Positions 60,179 to 64,000 of a DNA stretch of 64,000 nt are shown piece by piece. The stretch spans positions 124,001-188,000 of the forward strand of contig JBOFYY010000159.1 of the NCBI GenBank assembly GCA_051654905.1, in the 5' to 3' direction. Every line of letters starts with the position of its first letter. Within the stretch, counting starts at the first letter, position 1. The stretch is from JBOFIQ01 sp051654905 (GTDB lineage: Bacteria; Actinomycetota; Actinomycetes; Propionibacteriales; Propionibacteriaceae). A program made the position numbers and the translations under genes. The notes below the pieces were generated by a model. That model was not told where the DNA came from. It was given only the letters and a program-made list of their open reading frames with translations, and did no database searches.

Positions 60179-61407
60179 ATCTTACTGCATTGAGAGAAGC
60201 TCACCAGGAGCTGGTAGCCAAGGGTCTTAAGCTAGACCTTACTCGTGGTAAACCAGCAACTGCTCAGCTTGATCTTTCTAACGAGCTTCTTGGCGCTATT
60301 GATCCTTATGATGATAGTGGTACTGATACGCGTAACTATGGCGGTTTGATAGGTTTACCAGCTATGCGCGCAGTAATGGCCGATATTTTGGGAACTCTTC
60401 CAGAAGAAACGGTTGCTTTTGGCGCGTCTTCGCTTTCGCTTATGGCAGATACTCTTACCCATTTGATGCTTCATGGAGATGGCGATAGCCCCTCATGGGT
60501 GCAGCAAGCAGCTGAATCTGGACGCCCCGTAAAGATGTTGTGTCCGGTACCTGGGTATGACCGCCACTTTGAGCTAGCAGCTCATCTGGGTATGGAATTG
60601 GTTGCAGTTCCCATGACTGATCATGGTCCGGATGCTGCTGCTATTGCAGAGCTAGCGGTGGATCCAATGGTCAAGGGAGTTTGGGTTGTGCCAACCTATG
60701 CTAACCCAACCGGTGTGACCTGTGATGAAGCTACTGCGCGGGCTTTGCTAACTATGCCAGCAGCCTCTGATTTCAGAATTATGTGGGATGACGCCTATGT
60801 GGTGCACCACTTAACCGATGATGAACCTGCTCCGAAGCCAATCTTGCGGTGGGCTCAGGAAGCTGGACATCCTGATCGAGTAATCGTATTTGGTTCAACC
60901 TCAAAGATGAGTTTTGCTGGTGCTGGAGTGGCTGCGTTGGCTTCTAGCGAGCGCAATATCCAGTGGTGGTCAAAGCACCAAGGAAAACGAGCTATTGGTC
61001 CCGATAAGATCAATCAGTTGCGGCATTTGAGGTTCTTTGGAAATGCTGACGGTATCCGGGCTCATATGCGCGGACATCGAGAGCTATTAGCTCCTAAGTT
61101 TGCGATTGTCGATGAGATCTTTACTGAACGTCTCCAAGGCGCTGATGTCTCTTGGACGCATCCATCGGGTGGCTATTTCATTACTCTTACAACTCCTGAT
61201 GGTCTTGCCTCGCGGGTTGTTGAGTTGGCTAAAGAGGCTGGAGTTGCTTTAACTGCGGCAGGATCGTCTCATCCATACGGTATTGATCCACGCGATCATG
61301 TGATTAGATTAGCTCCTTCGTACCCATCGGTAGCTGAGCTTCGGCAAGCTATGGATGTAGTTGCTATGTGCGTACTATTAGCGCTGACAGAGAAAGAATC
61401 TAGTTAG
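60175..61407 (+). CDS. PLP-dependent aspartate aminotransferase, subgroup 1c (AspT-like)
   Basis: 410 aa from ATG 60175; GGAGGAG (60163-60169) is 5 nt upstream. Fold-type I PLP enzyme with LDLTRGKPATAQLDLS at the start, YGGLIGLPAMRAVMADIL, WVVPTYANPTGVT, DDAYVVHHL and the PLP Lys in FGSTSKMSFAGAG. The pattern matches the AspT type known from Corynebacterium. Overlaps murB by 4 nt. Last gene before a hairpin terminator. Confidence 0.85.
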   Translation: MNLTALREAHQELVAKGLKLDLTRGKPATAQLDLSNELLGAIDPYDDSGTDTRNYGGLIGLPAMRAVMADILGTLPEETVAFGASSLSLMADTLTHLMLHGDGDSPSWVQQAAESGRPVKMLCPVPGYDRHFELAAHLGMELVAVPMTDHGPDAAAIAELAVDPMVKGVWVVPTYANPTGVTCDEATARALLTMPAASDFRIMWDDAYVVHHLTDDEPAPKPILRWAQEAGHPDRVIVFGSTSKMSFAGAGVAALASSERNIQWWSKHQGKRAIGPDKINQLRHLRFFGNADGIRAHMRGHRELLAPKFAIVDEIFTERLQGADVSWTHPSGGYFITLTTPDGLASRVVELAKEAGVALTAAGSSHPYGIDPRDHVIRLAPSYPSVAELRQAMDVVAMCVLLALTEKESS

Positions 61408-61424
61408 AATATGGCTAGATGCTA

Positions 61425-61460
61425 GTCGAACTTGAGGGGATTTATGTCCCTCAGTTCGAC
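61425..61460 (+). terminator. Hairpin terminator after aspT
   Basis: GTCGAACTTGAGGG pairs with CCCTCAGTTCGAC, 13 bp with one bulge, 9-nt loop. No long T-run. Confidence 0.68.
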
Positions 61461-61546
61461 GTTGGAGTCGAAAGGGCGTATAGTGTGAATCTCGGTGGAC
61501 AACACCGATGATGAAGTGCGCTCGTTCTGCGGTCGTACGGAATCGA

Positions 61547-61619
<73 letters not shown>

Positions 61620-61667
61620 CGCGATATTCGCGCCACAATCTAGTGGCCCTGAACTTGTGAGGAACTC

Positions 61668-62042
61668 TTGACTGACGACAAGACTACCGATTCTCCAGAA
61701 TCGGACGAGATCGAAATCGTCGCGCCCGAGGAAATCACGGACGGCGTAGATGATACTGCTACGCCAGTTAGCTTGCGTCCTAAAAAGCGTTCGTCGGATG
61801 TCGCTAAAAAGGGGAGTGCTACTCCTAAGCAGAAGAATGCGCGGGATGAAGCGGTTAAGCGAACCTCCCCAAGTCAATTTTTACGCGAGGTTGTTGAGGA
61901 ACTCCGTAAGGTTGTTTGGCTGAATAGATCTCAGCTATGGCAATATTTCATAGTTGTTCTAGTTTTTGTACTCTTTATTATTCTTTTCGTGAGCCTGCTT
62001 GACGGTGTGTTCGCGTGGGTTCTACTGCGCCTCTTTGGCTGA
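61668..62042 (+). CDS. secE: Preprotein translocase subunit SecE
   Basis: 124 aa. A ~65-residue acidic then basic N-terminus is followed by the SecE core FLREVVEELRKVVWLNRSQL and one membrane helix. The TTG at 61668 has GAGGAA 5-6 nt upstream. Partner of SecY. 48 bp after tRNA-Trp and 29 bp before nusG. Confidence 0.95.
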   Translation: MTDDKTTDSPESDEIEIVAPEEITDGVDDTATPVSLRPKKRSSDVAKKGSATPKQKNARDEAVKRTSPSQFLREVVEELRKVVWLNRSQLWQYFIVVLVFVLFIILFVSLLDGVFAWVLLRLFG

Positions 62043-62071
62043 GCGCGCCCCGTCTGCAGAAAGGTATTCCT

Positions 62072-62944
62072 ATGACCGACATGCGTGACGAGTTCGACGC
62101 TATCGACGTTGATCTCAATCTCGATACCACTCCCGTGGAAGATATATCTGACGATATTGTGCTCGACTTGGACGATGACGATAGTGAACCAGTTGAAGAA
62201 AGCGAATTGAATTTCGATTTTGATGCAACTGTTGAAGAGGTTAAAGAAGATCTGACGCCGCTAGATTTAGGCGAAGACGCACCTACTGTTGTCGAGGATT
62301 CTGCTACCGATTCAGATCTTAGCCCAGAACACTCTGCTGGTATTGAGCTGGCGATGGAGGAGCTACGAGATCGGTTAGCTAGCCAGCCAGGTGATTGGTA
62401 TGTAATTCATACCTATTCTGGTATGGAAAATCGTGTTAAGCAGAACTTGGAAAGCCGTGTTAAGACGCAGAACGTCGAAGATGAGATCTTCGAAGCTGTT
62501 GTTCCCACCGAACAAGTTGATGAACTGCGTGGCAATCAGAAGAAGACGATTACTCGCACAGTTCTCCCCGGATATGTTCTAGTTCGGATGGATTTGACTG
62601 ATAAGTCATGGGCAGTTGTACGACAGACCCCGTCGGTTACGGGCTTTGTAGGACATGCTCAGTCTCCTGTCCCAATCAGTATTGAGGACGTCGAGAAGAT
62701 GCTTGCTCCTTCGGTTATCGCTGCAGCTACTCAAGCTACAACGGGTAAGCCGATGAAGCGTAAGATCGAAGTTGCTGACTACAAAGTTGGCGATTCGGTT
62801 CAGGTGGATGATGGCGCTTTCGCAGGCGTGCATGCTTCCATCGTTGAGATCAATCCGCATAATCAGCGAGTTAAGGTACTGGTCGAGATCCTCGGCCGCG
62901 AGACACCTATTGATCTCACATTTGCCCAGATCAAGAAGATCTAG
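62072..62944 (+). CDS. nusG: Transcription antitermination factor NusG with acidic N-terminal extension
   Basis: 290 aa from ATG 62072 (Shine-Dalgarno AGAAAGG). The first ~100 residues are Asp/Glu-rich and not part of the core. The NGN domain begins at WYVIHTYSGMENRVKQNL and PGYVLVRMDLTDKSW, and the KOW domain is DSVQVDDGAFAGVHASIVEI. Long acidic heads are common in actinobacterial NusG. Confidence 0.95.
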   Translation: MTDMRDEFDAIDVDLNLDTTPVEDISDDIVLDLDDDDSEPVEESELNFDFDATVEEVKEDLTPLDLGEDAPTVVEDSATDSDLSPEHSAGIELAMEELRDRLASQPGDWYVIHTYSGMENRVKQNLESRVKTQNVEDEIFEAVVPTEQVDELRGNQKKTITRTVLPGYVLVRMDLTDKSWAVVRQTPSVTGFVGHAQSPVPISIEDVEKMLAPSVIAAATQATTGKPMKRKIEVADYKVGDSVQVDDGAFAGVHASIVEINPHNQRVKVLVEILGRETPIDLTFAQIKKI

Positions 62945-63001
62945 GTTACTCTAGGAAGTCGTTCTACTCTGTTATGAGTAAAACGCTCTAAGGCGCAGGT
63001 A

Positions 63002-63007
63002 TATAAT
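63002..63007 (+). promoter_or_regulatory. rplK: -10 box of the rplKA promoter
   Basis: A consensus TATAAT, 39 nt before the rplK ATG. The -35 region TAAAAC (62979-62984) is weak. A start near 63014 would give a ~33-nt leader. Confidence 0.65.
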
Positions 63008-63046
63008 CGTCGTCTTAGAAGAACTATCAACAGCAAGGACCCAACC

Positions 63047-63478
63047 ATGCCTCCCAAGAAGAAGGTTGCAGCGATCGTCAAGGTTGCCTTGAACGCTGGC
63101 GCTGCTACCCCCGCACCGCCGGTCGGTACCGCTCTCGGCCCGCACGGCGTTAACATCATGGAATTCTGCAAGGCGTACAACGCTCAGACAGAAGCCATGC
63201 GTGGCAACGTTATCCCCGTTGAAATTACCATCTACGAGGATCGTACATTCACCTTCATTACGAAGACCCCACCAGCTGCTGAGATGATCAAAAAGGCTGC
63301 CGGTCTACAGAAGGGTTCGCCAATTCCGCATAAAGACAAGGTCGGCAAAGTTACTGCCGCTCAGATTCGCGAAATTGCCGAAACTAAGATGCCCGACCTT
63401 AACGCCAATGACGTTGAGGCTGCTATGAAGATCATCGCCGGTACTGCCCGTTCCATGGGCGTTACGGTCGAAGACTAA
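63047..63478 (+). CDS. rplK: 50S ribosomal protein L11
   Basis: 143 aa. Start of the conserved pattern is KVALNAGAATPAPPVGTALG; rRNA-binding C-terminal half includes MKIIAGTARSMGVTVED. Binds 23S rRNA at the GTPase centre. ATG 63047 preceded by AAGGA. Followed by rplA. Confidence 0.97.
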   Translation: MPPKKKVAAIVKVALNAGAATPAPPVGTALGPHGVNIMEFCKAYNAQTEAMRGNVIPVEITIYEDRTFTFITKTPPAAEMIKKAAGLQKGSPIPHKDKVGKVTAAQIREIAETKMPDLNANDVEAAMKIIAGTARSMGVTVED

Positions 63479-63487
63479 TTTTTCTTT

Positions 63488-63544
63488 GATCTGTTTCTGA
63501 CAGATCGTCATTACAGTGGGGGAGCCAAGCGCGGCTCACACCAC
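63488..63544 (+). promoter_or_regulatory. Two hairpins in the rplK-rplA gap, candidate L1 autoregulatory site
   Basis: First: GATCTGT/ACAGATC, 7 bp, loop TTCTG (63488-63506). Second: GTGG and GAGCC pair with GGCTC and CCAC around an uneven internal loop (63516-63544), 22 nt before the rplA ATG. L1 represses its operon by binding an mRNA stem with an asymmetric internal loop that mimics its 23S site. The match here is by shape only. Confidence 0.5.
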
Positions 63545-63566
63545 GACTGGTTGAAAGGAAACCAGC

Positions 63567-64000
63567 ATGAAGCGCAGTAAGGGTTACAAGGCGGCAGCCG
63601 AAAAATTCGACGCCGCTCAGCTCCATTCCGCTGAGGCTGCTCTAGAAGCTGTCAAGGCTGGAGCTAGCAAGAAATTTGACGAGACGATTGACGTGGCTAT
63701 GCGCCTAGGTGTCGATCCTCGTAAAGCCGATCAGATGGTTCGCGGTACGGTCAACCTCCCCAACGGTACTGGCAAGACGGCAAGGGTCCTCGTCTTCGCT
63801 AATGGTGCTAAGGCTGAGGAAGCTCGTGCAGCTGGCGCTGATGAGGTCGGTGGTGATGAGCTGATCGATAAGGTCGCCGCTGGATACCTTGATTTCGACG
63901 CCGTTGTTGCTACTCCTGATCTCATGGGTAAGGTAGGTCGTCTTGGTCGCGTCCTCGGCCCGCGTAGCCTAATGCCAAACCCCAAGACCGGTACGGTCAC
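63567..64000 (+). CDS. rplA: 50S ribosomal protein L1 (3' end outside window)
   Basis: The first 144 codons are present. KRSKGYKAAAEKFDAAQLHS, ETIDVAMRLGVDPRKADQMV and GRLGRVLGPRSLMPNPKTGT identify L1. ATG 63567 has GAAAGGAAA upstream. The frame runs off the right edge, with about 90 residues expected beyond. Confidence 0.97.
   Translation, partial: MKRSKGYKAAAEKFDAAQLHSAEAALEAVKAGASKKFDETIDVAMRLGVDPRKADQMVRGTVNLPNGTGKTARVLVFANGAKAEEARAAGADEVGGDELIDKVAAGYLDFDAVVATPDLMGKVGRLGRVLGPRSLMPNPKTGTV

Overview
This window is chromosomal DNA from an actinomycete (phylum Actinomycetota) whose base composition is close to half G+C by eye (not computed), low for the phylum. The support is gene content and order: menaquinone genes (menA, menG, menJ-type reductase), an MptB-type lipomannan mannosyltransferase, an actinobacterial PSP1 protein, a metalloprotease-tilS-hpt-ftsH-folE block, a 14-gene nuoA-N operon, fused-type 2-oxoglutarate:ferredoxin oxidoreductase (korAB), and the order rpmG - two dehydratase-fold genes - murB - aminotransferase - tRNA-Trp - secE - nusG - rplK - rplA, which parallels the mycobacterial rpmG-hadABC-trpT-secE-nusG-rplKA locus. 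No mycolate-specific gene is present. I cannot name the genus. I see no prophage, insertion sequence, CRISPR array or replication origin.

Layout. 1-3.5 kb: a DoxX-type membrane protein (cut at the left edge), a PSP1/RicT-like protein and a secreted TAP-like hydrolase. 3.5-7.3 kb: biotin locus, with bioB, a divergent TetR regulator and bioAD; a perfect TGAAC-N3-GTTCA palindrome lies in front of bioA. 7.3-11.4 kb: tRNA-Thr(CGT), a YbjN-like gene, a decayed chimeric ORF carrying a copied fragment of the nearby sixA gene, sixA, a Trm11-like methyltransferase and a double PQ-loop membrane protein. 11.5-14 kb: an MFS transporter and a ppa-crcB-crcB fluoride-resistance group. 14.1-20.8 kb: metalloprotease, tilS, hpt, ftsH, folE, menA and a small membrane protein, with a 22-bp perfect inverted repeat between ftsH and folE. 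20.8-25.6 kb: a predicted nuclease and menG on the minus strand, facing away from a two-gene ABC exporter.

25.7-45.4 kb is a respiratory unit: menJ-type reductase, nuoA to nuoN with mostly 4-nt overlaps, a polyprenyl diphosphate synthase (menaquinone tail) and a SulP anion transporter. 45.4-54.1 kb: M13 peptidase, korB-korA, and divergent from korA a three-gene set of short NuoB-, NuoC- and NuoI-like proteins with no NuoD/H/L partner beside them; then mptB and an enoyl-CoA hydratase-family gene. 54.1-57.5 kb: xthA, a tandem GNAT protein, yajQ, tRNA-Tyr and deoD. 57.6-64 kb: tRNA-Thr(GGT), tRNA-Met, rpmG, two hotdog dehydratase genes, murB, aspT, tRNA-Trp, secE, nusG, rplK and the start of rplA.

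Together: menA, menG, menJ and the polyprenyl synthase make and tailor menaquinone, which complex I reduces; KorAB makes reduced ferredoxin in the TCA cycle, and the adjacent NuoB/C/I-like trio is the best candidate here for an undescribed electron-transfer module.
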